Of a DNA stretch of 64,000 nucleotides, positions 1-8,211 are shown in pieces. The notes beneath the pieces are model-generated. The model saw only the letters and a list, made by a program, of their open reading frames with translations, had not been told where the DNA came from and searched no databases. Made by a program: the position numbers and the translations under genes. Within the stretch, counting starts at the first letter, position 1. Every line of letters begins with the position of its first letter. Source of the DNA: an uncultured bacterium (GTDB lineage: Bacteria; Cyanobacteriota; Vampirovibrionia; Gastranaerophilales; Gastranaerophilaceae); the NCBI GenBank assembly GCA_949296245.1, contig CASFNW010000001.1:29809-93808 (forward strand), read 5' to 3'.

Positions 1-25
1 ACGGCACACCTGCAGTTTACCCAGG

Positions 26-110
26 ACTCTGCCGAAGAAACAATTAAGTATTGTTTCTGAGTTTGATTCTCTCATAAAAGCAACTTTTAATTGCTTTTGT
101 TCGGCAGAGT
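26..110. ncRNA. Three-way-junction structured RNA candidate
   Basis: An 11-bp perfect outer stem (26-36 with 100-110) encloses two perfect 8-bp hairpins, 37-44/50-57 with a 5-nt loop and 76-83/91-98 with a 7-nt loop, joined by about 18 unpaired bases. Such nesting is unlikely by chance and suggests a folded RNA. The strand is undetermined because stems are symmetric, and the RNA may extend left of the window. It lies upstream of a promoter-like pair for rpsT, so it is probably not in the main rpsT transcript. I could not match it to SRP RNA, RNase P, tmRNA or 6S RNA by eye. Confidence 0.4.
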
Positions 111-150
111 TGTATCGCGAATTTTCCTCAGAGAAATTATTTATGGAAGC

Positions 151-178
151 TTGTAATATAAATTTCTTGCTTTATAAT
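151..178 (+). promoter_or_regulatory. Likely sigma-70-type promoter of rpsT
   Basis: TTGTAA (151-156), a 16-base spacer, then TATAAT (173-178). This would give a leader of about 80 bases before rpsT. S20 is known in other bacteria to repress its own translation, but no specific structure was recognised here. Confidence 0.5.
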
Positions 179-266
179 GAAATTACTCACCAAACCTCAT
201 TGCAGATTTAGGGTGATGCGCATATAACCGCAAAACCTGTGTAAATGCAAATGAAAGGACACAACA

Positions 267-536
267 ATGGCTAATATTAAATCCGCTAAAAAAAGAGTAT
301 TAATTGCAGAAAGAAACAGACAAAGAAACGTTGCTGTGAAGTCTGAAATCAAAACTGCAATAAGAAAAACTCTCGAATTAGCACAGGCCAAAAATGATGC
401 AGAATTAAAAACAGCTATGAGCCATGCATACAAGCTTTGTGACAAAGCTGTTTCTAAAGGTGTTTTACACAAAAACACAGCTGCAAGAAAAAAATCAAGA
501 TTAACATTGGCAGTCAACAAGCTTCTTGCTAAATAG
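267..536 (+). CDS. rpsT: 30S ribosomal protein S20
   Basis: S20 binds 16S rRNA early in assembly of the small ribosomal subunit. The 89-residue product has the family opening MANIKSAKKR, the following R-N-R-Q-R-N stretch, and the all-helical lysine/arginine-rich composition of S20; length is normal. The ATG follows AAAGGA with an 8-base spacer. The gene stands alone between a promoter-like pair and a strong terminator, so it is monocistronic, as S20 often is. The convergent neighbour is rpoZ-like. Identification is secure from the N-terminal signature and size. Confidence 0.97.
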   Translation: MANIKSAKKRVLIAERNRQRNVAVKSEIKTAIRKTLELAQAKNDAELKTAMSHAYKLCDKAVSKGVLHKNTAARKKSRLTLAVNKLLAK

Positions 537-551
537 TTATAACTTGGTTAA

Positions 552-585
552 AAAAATACCGGTGCAATTGCACCGGTATTTTTTT
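552..585. terminator. Bidirectional terminator between rpsT and rpoZ-like gene
   Basis: A near-perfect hairpin built on ACCGGTGCAATTGCACCGGT is flanked by A-run and T-run on either side. It gives a T-tract on both strands and can serve both convergent genes. Confidence 0.9.
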
Positions 586-595
586 GTAAAAATTA

Positions 596-841
596 TTAAC
601 CTACAAGTCTGCTTTCATCAGATTCAGAAGCTTTTACCATAATAGCATGTTCAACTGGATTTTCTTTTTTAATTGAATTATCAAATCCATAATCATCAAA
701 ACCCAGTTCATCTTTAGGTTTTTTCATCTGGTATTCATCAACGAGCTTTTTAGCAAGTTCTGCTATTTCATAAACAAGCTGGTATCTGTTTTCACAATTT
801 TCATTAAGTTCCCATGCTACTTTAATTATCTGGTGACTCAT
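596..841 (-). CDS. rpoZ: RNA polymerase omega subunit-like protein
   Basis: Small 81-residue protein with the omega pattern: E-N-R-Y-Q-L-V near residue 18, a helical A-E-L-A-K-K-L segment and, after a variable acidic loop, ENPVEHAIMVKASE, matching the omega 'K-P-V..A..E' region. Omega helps fold and assemble the beta-prime subunit. The longest reading frame starts at a TTG at 853, but GGAG lies six bases before the ATG at 841, so the shorter start is chosen. It converges on rpsT and shares its terminator. The sequence is divergent; assignment rests on the N-R-Y-Q-L-V motif and size, and a different small protein is possible. Confidence 0.6.
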   Translation of the reverse strand: MSHQIIKVAWELNENCENRYQLVYEIAELAKKLVDEYQMKKPKDELGFDDYGFDNSIKKENPVEHAIMVKASESDESRLVG

Positions 842-919
842 ATTTTTCTCCAAAGTTCTGTATCAAAATGTTTATGTAAATTAATATAATATAAGTAAAA
901 TTTAATATCAATAAATAAT

Positions 920-2089
920 TTATAAATCAGTATTAACCATGTAATTGTATATAAGAGAAGAAGCTGAGACAATAAAGTCTTTGCCTTGAGGCGAATTATA
1001 AGGTCTGTTTACAAGCATAACCACAATATATTTTTTACCGTTAGGAGTATAAACAATACCTGCGTCTCCGAGCATTTTGCCTATGTCTCCTGTTTTATGT
1101 AAGAATATTGCGTTTGCCGGGAGTCCTGCCTGTATAAGCCTGTTATTATGAACATGGCTCATATAGTCAACAATTTTTTCACGTGAATTTAGGGTTAAAA
1201 AGTTAGGGTTATCGATATTATAAAGCATTGCTGCCATTTCTTTTGATGTGGTCACATTTGTGCCCTGTAAGTCAGGCAGCCAGTCATTTACGCGGGTTTC
1301 TTTCATTCCCCATTTTCTTAAAGAACTGTTCATTGCATTCATTCCGCCTGTAGCATCCATAAGCATATTTGTAGCTGAATTGTCTGATTCCGTAATCATT
1401 ACCCTTGCCAGATCATCAACTGTGTATACACTGTTGACGCCTTTGAATTGCAAACTGCCGGAGCCCTCGGATTTATAATATTCTGTCATTGCAATTTTAT
1501 CATCGAGCTTTATCATTCCCATTTCAATTGCTTTAAAAAGTTGAATCAGTACAGGTATTTTTATAATACTTGCCGTAGGATAAACCTGCTGTGCATTCAA
1601 ATCAGCATATTTACCGGATTCATAATCCCATACATAAATAGATGGTTTTAATGACGGATATGAAGCTGCTAGTGATTTTATGCTGCTTTCAAGATTTGTC
1701 ATATGATATGTTTCGTACAAAGATTGCATTTGCGGTTTTTTTGTCTCAGTCCCTGAAAGAAGATTAACTCCAAGGATATGATTGTTGTGTAAATATGCAG
1801 ATGTCGGATGTACGATTAGATTCATATCCGTTTTAATTTCCGGATATTTTTCTGCTCTTATAAAAATCGGACGGGTAATATTGTCTAAATATACCGGGCT
1901 TATATACATTACAAAAAATACTGCAAAAAATAATTGAATGATTAATGCAAACAAATTCGTACGTTTTTTTACAACTTTTTTTCTTATTATTTTTGCAGGA
2001 CGTATATTGCTTATATATTTATTTTGATTAGTATAATAATCATTATATAAATTTTGTTTATAAGACTGTCTATACTGCGGTACAGCCAA
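920..2089 (-). CDS. Class A beta-lactamase-fold serine hydrolase, membrane anchored
   Basis: About 389 residues (numbers below count from the TTG at 2104, the longest frame). A basic cytoplasmic stretch precedes one membrane helix (about 51-72), then a beta-lactamase/transpeptidase fold with S179-I-I-K182, S240-D-N and K337-T-G. In true class A enzymes the omega loop holds the deacylating Glu166 in an E-P-x-L-N context; here the loop reads W-L-P-D-L, so that glutamate appears to be Leu276. A cell-wall-facing penicillin-binding or carboxypeptidase-like role is therefore as plausible as antibiotic hydrolysis. GGGGAG lies inside the first codons of the longest frame and seven bases before a TTG at 2089, so the start is set there. 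It is transcribed alone. Confidence 0.7.
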   Translation of the reverse strand: MAVPQYRQSYKQNLYNDYYTNQNKYISNIRPAKIIRKKVVKKRTNLFALIIQLFFAVFFVMYISPVYLDNITRPIFIRAEKYPEIKTDMNLIVHPTSAYLHNNHILGVNLLSGTETKKPQMQSLYETYHMTNLESSIKSLAASYPSLKPSIYVWDYESGKYADLNAQQVYPTASIIKIPVLIQLFKAIEMGMIKLDDKIAMTEYYKSEGSGSLQFKGVNSVYTVDDLARVMITESDNSATNMLMDATGGMNAMNSSLRKWGMKETRVNDWLPDLQGTNVTTSKEMAAMLYNIDNPNFLTLNSREKIVDYMSHVHNNRLIQAGLPANAIFLHKTGDIGKMLGDAGIVYTPNGKKYIVVMLVNRPYNSPQGKDFIVSASSLIYNYMVNTDL

Positions 2090-2307
2090 AATAATTCTCC
2101 CCAACTAATCTAATATATTTATATAATAATATTAAGAATTCATTTCATCCATACTGCATTTGAAGTATGTATGTCAATACAATAACATTTAACCTGTATT
2201 TTTCCAATTTTATTTACATTTTTAAATTTTTGGTTCATTTGTGTTATATACATTTCTTATTACATTTGGTATTATATTTATAATAGGAAATACAAGGATA
2301 ATTTATT

Positions 2308-3186
2308 ATGAAAAATATTGTTATTTTTACTGATAAACAATCGGCAGATTTAGAAAATATGCTTTCTTCTTTTGAAGATTGCGATGTGCGTTTAATAAAT
2401 ATTGATGAAGTAAAGGATGCACAAAAATTTAATCCGTCCGTTATTGTTTTTAATACTTCGGATGAGAAATTAAAAGAAGTTTCTATGGTAACAAAATTAC
2501 CGGCACCTGCTTTGGTTGTTTCTTCAAAATTTAACGATGATATTATTTTTAGAGGTGATTCATACGATTATATTACTACACCTATTGATGAAAAAGAGCT
2601 AAACTTAAGACTTAAAAATTTATTGAAAATAAAAGAACTCAGAGAGACAATTAATCAGGTTTCAACAACAGATGCTCTGACGGGGCTGCATAACAGAAAA
2701 TATCTCCATGAACGCCTGGAAGCAGAAATCTCTCGTTCTAAAAGATATGATACAAAATTGAGTTGTCTGCTTTTAGATATAGACTTTTTTAAAGTTGTAA
2801 ACGACATGTACGGTTATGACTGGGGTGATGTTTTACTTAAAAAAATTGCGGAAATGCTTAAATCTTTTATAAGAAAAGAAGATATTCTCACTAGATACGG
2901 TGATGAAGAGTTTATTGTAATATTGCCTAATACTCCTGAAGAGAATGCTTTCATATTTGCTGAACGATTCAGAAGAGAAATAGAAAAAATGGAATTTATT
3001 CCTGCAGGTGAAGAAGAAAGGCATCCTATAACAATCTCCGGCGGTATTTCTTCTTATCCATTCCTGCAAAATGTTGAAGAAGATGCCAATACTCTCATAA
3101 GATATGCTGAGCACGCTCTTTATAATGCAAAAAAAAGAGGTAAAAACAAAATAGTTCAATTTTCACAAATTAATATAGAATATTAA
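2308..3186 (+). CDS. Pseudo-receiver plus degenerate GGDEF-domain protein
   Basis: 292 residues. Residues 1-105 have a response-regulator-like fold, but Asn49 sits where the phosphorylated Asp belongs and the conserved Lys is replaced in Y-I-T-T-P. Residues 118-290 form a GGDEF domain with D-A-L-T-G-L-H-N-R (122-130) and D-I-D (157-159). The signature is G-D-E-E-F (198-202) instead of G-G-[DE]-E-F. An RxxD (189-192) sits exactly five residues before it, the position of the product-inhibition site. GGDEF domains make cyclic di-GMP; with both input and signature altered this may be a c-di-GMP binding or regulatory protein. It is monocistronic and ends in a shared terminator. Confidence 0.85.
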   Translation: MKNIVIFTDKQSADLENMLSSFEDCDVRLINIDEVKDAQKFNPSVIVFNTSDEKLKEVSMVTKLPAPALVVSSKFNDDIIFRGDSYDYITTPIDEKELNLRLKNLLKIKELRETINQVSTTDALTGLHNRKYLHERLEAEISRSKRYDTKLSCLLLDIDFFKVVNDMYGYDWGDVLLKKIAEMLKSFIRKEDILTRYGDEEFIVILPNTPEENAFIFAERFRREIEKMEFIPAGEEERHPITISGGISSYPFLQNVEEDANTLIRYAEHALYNAKKRGKNKIVQFSQINIEY

Positions 3187-3223
3187 AAAATAAAGCCTTT
3201 CATTTTGAAAGGCTTTATTTTTT
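3185..3223. terminator. Bidirectional terminator
   Basis: The hairpin AAAGCCTTTC/GAAAGGCTTT lies between an A-run and a T-run, between the GGDEF gene and the convergent gene at 3215-3526. It overlaps the end of the latter. Confidence 0.9.
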
Positions 3224-3526
3224 AAATTTCCTTAATGTCAAATTTTCCATTCTTTCTGTTTGGACTATTTTTGCCAGATTATTCACTATGCATTTAAATT
3301 CTATACCAAGCTTGGTCAGAGCTTTATTCATTCTATTTGCATAACCGGGGCCTGTTATCACATAAAAAGAGTCTTTATCTACAGCCAACCCTGACTTATT
3401 TTCTGCAATTGCATTCCTAAAATGATAATAATGATAAGGAGAATACATATTATTTCTCCCTGTAATTTTGGGGTCAGTAATTTGAAAAATGCGGTTGTAT
3501 TGCTTTCTCGTACCATTTATATTCAT
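3215..3526 (-). CDS. Small conserved-looking hypothetical protein
   Basis: 103 residues, basic, rich in Tyr and Asn in its first third, with V-I-T-G-P-G-Y-A-N-R-M in the middle and a lysine-rich tail. No signal peptide or membrane helix. AAGGA sits eight bases before the ATG, which supports translation. I do not recognise the family. Its end overlaps the shared terminator with the GGDEF gene. It lies upstream of, but is transcribed away from, the TOPRIM gene's terminus, so the two minus-strand genes could be one unit with a 67-base gap. Confidence 0.5.
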   Translation of the reverse strand: MNINGTRKQYNRIFQITDPKITGRNNMYSPYHYYHFRNAIAENKSGLAVDKDSFYVITGPGYANRMNKALTKLGIEFKCIVNNLAKIVQTERMENLTLRKFKK

Positions 3527-3593
3527 TTCAATAATCCTTTTTACATTAATTAAGTTTCAAAAAGATTATTTTTGTTAGGTATTCGTTAACCGT

Positions 3594-4613
3594 TTAATAT
3601 TTTTTAATATTTTTTATTTTAGTTATTATTTCCAAAATTTCTTCTGTAAGATCTGTTTTATATTTAATGTTTTTTGCAAGTTCTTTAGCAAATTCGGATT
3701 TTTGGAAATCGCCGAGTTCATGTAATCTGTAAAATTCTGTAAGAATTTTTGTCATCGGTGCCTCTTTTTTAAAATCAGCAATCGTACATTCGCATATGTT
3801 TTTAAATCGTTTGTTAATTGTACGTTTTATTAGGTTCAGCGAAAATATGTCTTCAAATTCCCCATGCTTTATTAAATATATACAATCCTGCTTTCGTAGA
3901 ATATTTTTTATTGTATCGGATGTTACACTTGCATCAGCATCCAAAAGCATAAATATTGGAATTTTTAGTTCATCTTTGAGTTCGCAATATATTTTTGCAA
4001 CCTGATTTTTGCCTCCTGCACTTATCAGCTTTATACCTTCTCTGTCAAAATCATAACCTGCAAGTTTTGAAAACTCAGGAAGCAAAATTTCCTCAGTTAT
4101 GCCTTCACAAAGTATTACTTTCTCCACAGGAAATCCCAGGGCATATCTTTCACGCTGTTTTATTAGATTTTCCGGATTATTTTTAATAAAAAACAATCGC
4201 TTGAGATTGAGCGGCAAATTTCTGTTCTTTGGAATAAAATCTAATACAGCATTAAAATTTAAAGAAGAGTTAACAAGTATTTGTGTGTCATTGCTCAGAT
4301 TGTAAGTATTTTTTATTTCATCAATTAATACTTTGTTAAGTTTTTTATTCTGCTGTATTTTCGGTCTATAGAAACTTGCAGATTCATTCCATATTTTTTC
4401 AACAATTGTTTTTAGACTATTTACATCAAGTTCTTTTATCTGAGTCTTAGAAAGACGCGGGTATGTTAGATATTTACATAAAATTTCTGAAAACACCCTG
4501 TAATAAGTAATCTCAGGATATTTAAACCGTGTAAGCCTATCTAAAGCAATTATAAGATCTTCCTGCTTTATGTATAAAAATTTAATTTTATTTATATCTA
4601 TATCTATAATCAA
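3594..4613 (-). CDS. Stand-alone OLD-type TOPRIM domain protein
   Basis: 339 residues. The region 164-260 carries TOPRIM hallmarks: V-I-L-C-E170-G-I-T-E-E and, about 55 residues on, F-M-L-L-D225-A-D227, followed by an E-F-E-D block, as in the nuclease half of OLD-family proteins. OLD proteins normally couple this to an ABC-type ATPase; no Walker A is seen here, and the first 160 residues are not recognised. A DNA-cleaving or phage-defence function is possible, but the family also includes uncharacterised stand-alone forms. The frame begins with TTG and no clear ribosome binding site, so the exact start is uncertain. Confidence 0.6.
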   Translation of the reverse strand: MIIDIDINKIKFLYIKQEDLIIALDRLTRFKYPEITYYRVFSEILCKYLTYPRLSKTQIKELDVNSLKTIVEKIWNESASFYRPKIQQNKKLNKVLIDEIKNTYNLSNDTQILVNSSLNFNAVLDFIPKNRNLPLNLKRLFFIKNNPENLIKQRERYALGFPVEKVILCEGITEEILLPEFSKLAGYDFDREGIKLISAGGKNQVAKIYCELKDELKIPIFMLLDADASVTSDTIKNILRKQDCIYLIKHGEFEDIFSLNLIKRTINKRFKNICECTIADFKKEAPMTKILTEFYRLHELGDFQKSEFAKELAKNIKYKTDLTEEILEIITKIKNIKKY

Positions 4614-4716
4614 AATTTCAGACTGTATAAAAAATTGTTAACATTACTTATAAAAGTATAACAAAAAAAGCAATTTTTTTAATGTTTGTTTTTTAATACT
4701 GTATAACAAGGCGGAA

Positions 4717-6153
4717 GTGAAAGTGTACAATATTTCAGCAGTAAATAGCATTAATAGTGGTTATGTATCTCAAATCCAGCATACTAAAGATGCTGCAAAA
4801 ATACAGAATGTTACAGATTCTGTTGTCTCTTCTTCTGTTCAACCGCAGACTTTCTTAAAGCCTTCTTTGTTGAAACAAATTAGCTTTGGTATAACGCAGA
4901 CAAGAACATCTTTATCCTGCAGGGAAGAACACAACAAATACAATGAAATTTCAGCAATTATTGATAAAAAATATAAAAAAGATTTGCAATACTTATTAAA
5001 AACAGGTAAGCTCCTTAATAATAATTCTAATGATAAATCTACTACATTGGATAATTTGTATAAAATAGCTACAACAGAAAGAGTTCAGGGGCTTGATAAA
5101 AAGAAACTTTTAGAAGAAGTTATAACAACTATAAAATATCCGTTTATCATAACACAAAAATTTGGAGATATTCCGATAAATTTACAAAATAATATTATCA
5201 ATCAGGAAAAATCTCAAGGGAAAAATATAAATTCTATGGATTTGGATGTTAAATCCAGTACTTGTCCCGCTGCTAGTATTGAATTTAATCTTGCTCATAA
5301 AATGCCAGCTGAGTTTGCACGAATGGCAGAGGGCTTGACTTCTCCTAAAATCAGCGTAGAAAAAACTATTAATGTAAAAGACCTTTCTCAAAGCTTTGTT
5401 GATATAGTTTGGATGCTTAATGAATTCGGTGCAGATTATAAATTTGCAGATTGGAACACTTTAAAAGTTAATTTGAAACCTGACAGAAATGCAATTATCA
5501 GAGCGCGTATACAAAATACGTATAAGGATCGCGACGAGCGTTCTGTTATAGATGTCCTTATGCAGTCCACTTTTATGAATGTCGGTGCACAAAATACTTA
5601 TGATTCTTTGATTGACAGAAGAGTACCAAAATATAATGAAGATGACAGCGGGCTTATTGATATAGAAAAGAATTTCGCTGAAGAGTTAGCTACGGGCAAA
5701 GGGAAGATTTGTGTTACTTATCAACAGATTGATGATAGCGGCAAGCTTGTTGGTTATGAGTGCGAGCCGTCCGAGACATTGCAGCATATCCAGGATACGC
5801 TAAATAGCGGTGACAATGTAATTATCGGATATACTTATTGCGACAGCGAAAATAATGTTATAGGCGGGCATGAAATTACTATTATCGGCATAGAAACTGA
5901 TAAAAAAGGTAATAAGTACTTTGTATGCAATGATACTGATGACGGTATTTCCGATTCCATTACATATCCGGTAGCAGAACTTCTGCCTAAAATTCACCAT
6001 GCCGGTATTCCAAAATCCGTTCTTGTTAATAATGTGGAATTTATTGAAGGTTGGAAAGAGCTTATGCAGATTTATAAAGATACTAAAGCACAAAATGAAG
6101 TGCAATACACAATACCGGCAAATAAACTTACTGTACTTAATAATGCTGCATAA
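4717..6153 (+). CDS. Tagged putative papain-like cysteine peptidase
   Basis: 478 residues with a low-complexity Ser/Gln/Val-rich leader ending in K-Q-I-S-F-G (53-58), the N-terminal tag shared with other genes here. Candidate catalytic residues follow the C39/papain order: C183-P-A-A-S within S-S-T-C, H385 in G-G-H-E-I-T-I-I-G, and N405 in Y-F-V-C-N-D. The block from 330 on (GHEITIIGI, then a glycine turn and K-Y-F-V) strongly resembles the C-terminal half of C39-like domains. No Sec signal or membrane helix. GTG start at 4717, with a second GTG at 4723, after AAGGCGG. Divergent from the TOPRIM gene. Catalysis is unproven. Confidence 0.5.
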   Translation: MKVYNISAVNSINSGYVSQIQHTKDAAKIQNVTDSVVSSSVQPQTFLKPSLLKQISFGITQTRTSLSCREEHNKYNEISAIIDKKYKKDLQYLLKTGKLLNNNSNDKSTTLDNLYKIATTERVQGLDKKKLLEEVITTIKYPFIITQKFGDIPINLQNNIINQEKSQGKNINSMDLDVKSSTCPAASIEFNLAHKMPAEFARMAEGLTSPKISVEKTINVKDLSQSFVDIVWMLNEFGADYKFADWNTLKVNLKPDRNAIIRARIQNTYKDRDERSVIDVLMQSTFMNVGAQNTYDSLIDRRVPKYNEDDSGLIDIEKNFAEELATGKGKICVTYQQIDDSGKLVGYECEPSETLQHIQDTLNSGDNVIIGYTYCDSENNVIGGHEITIIGIETDKKGNKYFVCNDTDDGISDSITYPVAELLPKIHHAGIPKSVLVNNVEFIEGWKELMQIYKDTKAQNEVQYTIPANKLTVLNNAA

Positions 6154-6221
6154 TTTGGACAAGTTATTTTTAGTATCATATAATATTATAAATATTGAGT
6201 ATAATTGGATAGGATTTAAGA

Positions 6222-7178
6222 ATGAAAGCAGTTGTATTTGACGAGGGGTTAAAATTAGAGAATAATTATCCGCTTCCCGTTCCCCAAAAAGGCGAAGCGC
6301 TTATAAAAGTGACTACAATAGGTATCTGCAATACCGATTATGAAATAACAAAAGGTTATATGGGCTATAAAGGCGTACTGGGACATGAATTTACCGGTAT
6401 AGTAGAACAGGCTGATAACAAAGAACTGATTGGTAAACGTGTTGTCGGTGAAATTAACTGCGGATGCGGCGAATGTGAATGGTGTGCACAGGGACTTGAA
6501 AGACACTGCTTTAACCGTTCAACTCTTGGTATATGGCAAAGAGAGGGCTGTTTTGCTGAATATGTAGCACTGCCGGAAAAAAATCTCCTTGTTATTCCTG
6601 ACAATGTAACCGATAACGAAGCTGTTTTTGTTGAGCCTCTTGCTGCAGCACTGGAGATACTTGAGCAGATTCATATCCCGCCTTATAAAAAAGTGATAAT
6701 ACTTGGTGACGGAAAACTGGGAATAATAACGGCACTGGCGCTTAATGCATGCAATTTAGATGTTACTCTTGTTGGAAAGCATGAAGAAAAGCTTGCTCTG
6801 GCTAAAGCTCAGGGTGTAAAAACCAAACTTTTAAATGAATTGAAGGTTGAAAAGGCTTATGATTTTGTTGTTGAAGCAACAGGCTCTATAAGCGGCTTTG
6901 AAACTTCGGTTGCATTAACAAAACCAAGAGGTATTCTTGTTTTAAAAAGCACTATTGCAGCTTCCAAAGAATTTAATCTTGCACCGGTAGTTGTGGATGA
7001 AATAACAATCGTGGGTTCAAGATGCGGGCAGTTTGCTCCTGCAATGAGAATTCTGGCAAGCAAACGCATTGATGTTAACCCTCTTGTTTCGGACATCTAC
7101 CCTATAGAAAAATCTATAGAGGCTTTTGAAAGAAATAAAGAAAAAACATCGGTTAAGGTACTTGTAAAAGTTGACTAA
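6222..7178 (+). CDS. Zinc-dependent medium-chain alcohol dehydrogenase family
   Basis: 318 residues. Catalytic zinc ligands are suggested by C36 in G-I-C-N-T-D-Y and H55-E56 in G-H-E-F. The structural zinc site is C82-x2-C85-x2-C88-x7-C96. A Rossmann segment follows (I-L-G-D-G-K-L-G-I, about 170-178) for NAD(P). These oxidise an alcohol or polyol; the substrate cannot be read from the sequence. At about 320 residues it is slightly short but complete. The next gene overlaps it by eight bases, so they are co-transcribed, probably together with hydF. Gene names such as tdh or adh are not justified. Confidence 0.85.
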   Translation: MKAVVFDEGLKLENNYPLPVPQKGEALIKVTTIGICNTDYEITKGYMGYKGVLGHEFTGIVEQADNKELIGKRVVGEINCGCGECEWCAQGLERHCFNRSTLGIWQREGCFAEYVALPEKNLLVIPDNVTDNEAVFVEPLAAALEILEQIHIPPYKKVIILGDGKLGIITALALNACNLDVTLVGKHEEKLALAKAQGVKTKLLNELKVEKAYDFVVEATGSISGFETSVALTKPRGILVLKSTIAASKEFNLAPVVVDEITIVGSRCGQFAPAMRILASKRIDVNPLVSDIYPIEKSIEAFERNKEKTSVKVLVKVD

Positions 7179-8211
7179 ATTAAAACAACATAAAGAAAAA
7201 ATATTCGGATTAATTATCAGCCTGATTTTTATCGGGCTGATAATTTGGAATTTGGATTTAAACCAGCTTTTGCAGACATTTAAAATTTTTGATTACAGAG
7301 TATTGTTTATATTCATTCCTTTATATGTTTTAGGTTTATATATAAGAGGCTTTCGCTGGAAATATTTGTTATGCGGAACCAGTAAACTGACAGTTAAAGA
7401 AGCATTCTTTTCATTTACAACCGGGAATACGCTAAACAGCTATCTTCCTGCACGTGCAGGCGATTTCTGGCGTGCTTATCATGTTGGTCATAAACTCAGG
7501 GAAAGTAAGATGAAACTTTTAGGATCAATTATTCTTGAGAGAATTATTGACGGTATATCTGTACTTTTAATTTTATTTTTTGCTGTTTTGACTTATTTTA
7601 AACATAAATGGGTATTGAATCTGACATATATTTCAGCAGCTTTATTTTTCGGCAGTTTGACAGTGTTTTTTTTAATATTCAAATTTAATAAGATTGACTG
7701 GTTATTTGATAGATTATCTAATATTTATTTTCTTGAAAAATTTAGGCCTTTATTTATTAAAACCGCATCTCTATTGAATAAATTTATGGAAGGTTTTCAA
7801 GCATTAAATAATCCAAAATGTTTTTTTATGGCATTTTTAACAAGTTGTATTGCATGGGGTATAGAATGCATACTGACATATATTCTGATTATGGGATTCG
7901 GACAATATTACGGCTTTTCAATTGCATTGTTTGTAATAAGCTTCCTTGCTCTTTCTACAATTATTCCTTCGTCGTCGGTTTTTGTCGGACCGTATCAATA
8001 TGCATATATACTTGCTCTTGGCATTTATCATATAGATAAATCTAATGCGCTGGGTATTGCATTTATTCACCAAATTACTATAATGCTGACTATAACAGTT
8101 ATTTCAACAATCTATTTTATGCTGACAGATACAAAACTCAATGATATTTGCGCAGAAATTGAAGAAAATGACGACATTCAAAAGGAAGTGAATGATGATA
8201 GGAACACCTAA
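7171..8211 (+). CDS. Lysylphosphatidylglycerol synthase TM-region (flippase-like) family
   Basis: 346 residues and about eight membrane helices. The PF03706-type signature is present: R-G-F-R-W-K near residue 50 and Y-L-P-A-R-A-G-D-F-W-R-A near 90. This family includes the flippase half of MprF and many stand-alone proteins of unknown lipid substrate, with no synthase domain here. It starts with a TTG overlapping the dehydrogenase stop by eight bases and ends overlapping hydF by 20, so the three are translationally coupled. The coupling need not mean shared function. The acidic tail E-E-N-D-D is cytoplasmic by prediction. Confidence 0.75.
   Translation: MTKLKQHKEKIFGLIISLIFIGLIIWNLDLNQLLQTFKIFDYRVLFIFIPLYVLGLYIRGFRWKYLLCGTSKLTVKEAFFSFTTGNTLNSYLPARAGDFWRAYHVGHKLRESKMKLLGSIILERIIDGISVLLILFFAVLTYFKHKWVLNLTYISAALFFGSLTVFFLIFKFNKIDWLFDRLSNIYFLEKFRPLFIKTASLLNKFMEGFQALNNPKCFFMAFLTSCIAWGIECILTYILIMGFGQYYGFSIALFVISFLALSTIIPSSSVFVGPYQYAYILALGIYHIDKSNALGIAFIHQITIMLTITVISTIYFMLTDTKLNDICAEIEENDDIQKEVNDDRNT

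Noticed and set aside
1..125. SRP RNA, RNase P or tmRNA at the left end
   Set aside because: Partial word matches only; the conserved cores (for example GGAAGGAAGCAGCC) are missing. Left as unidentified structured RNA.
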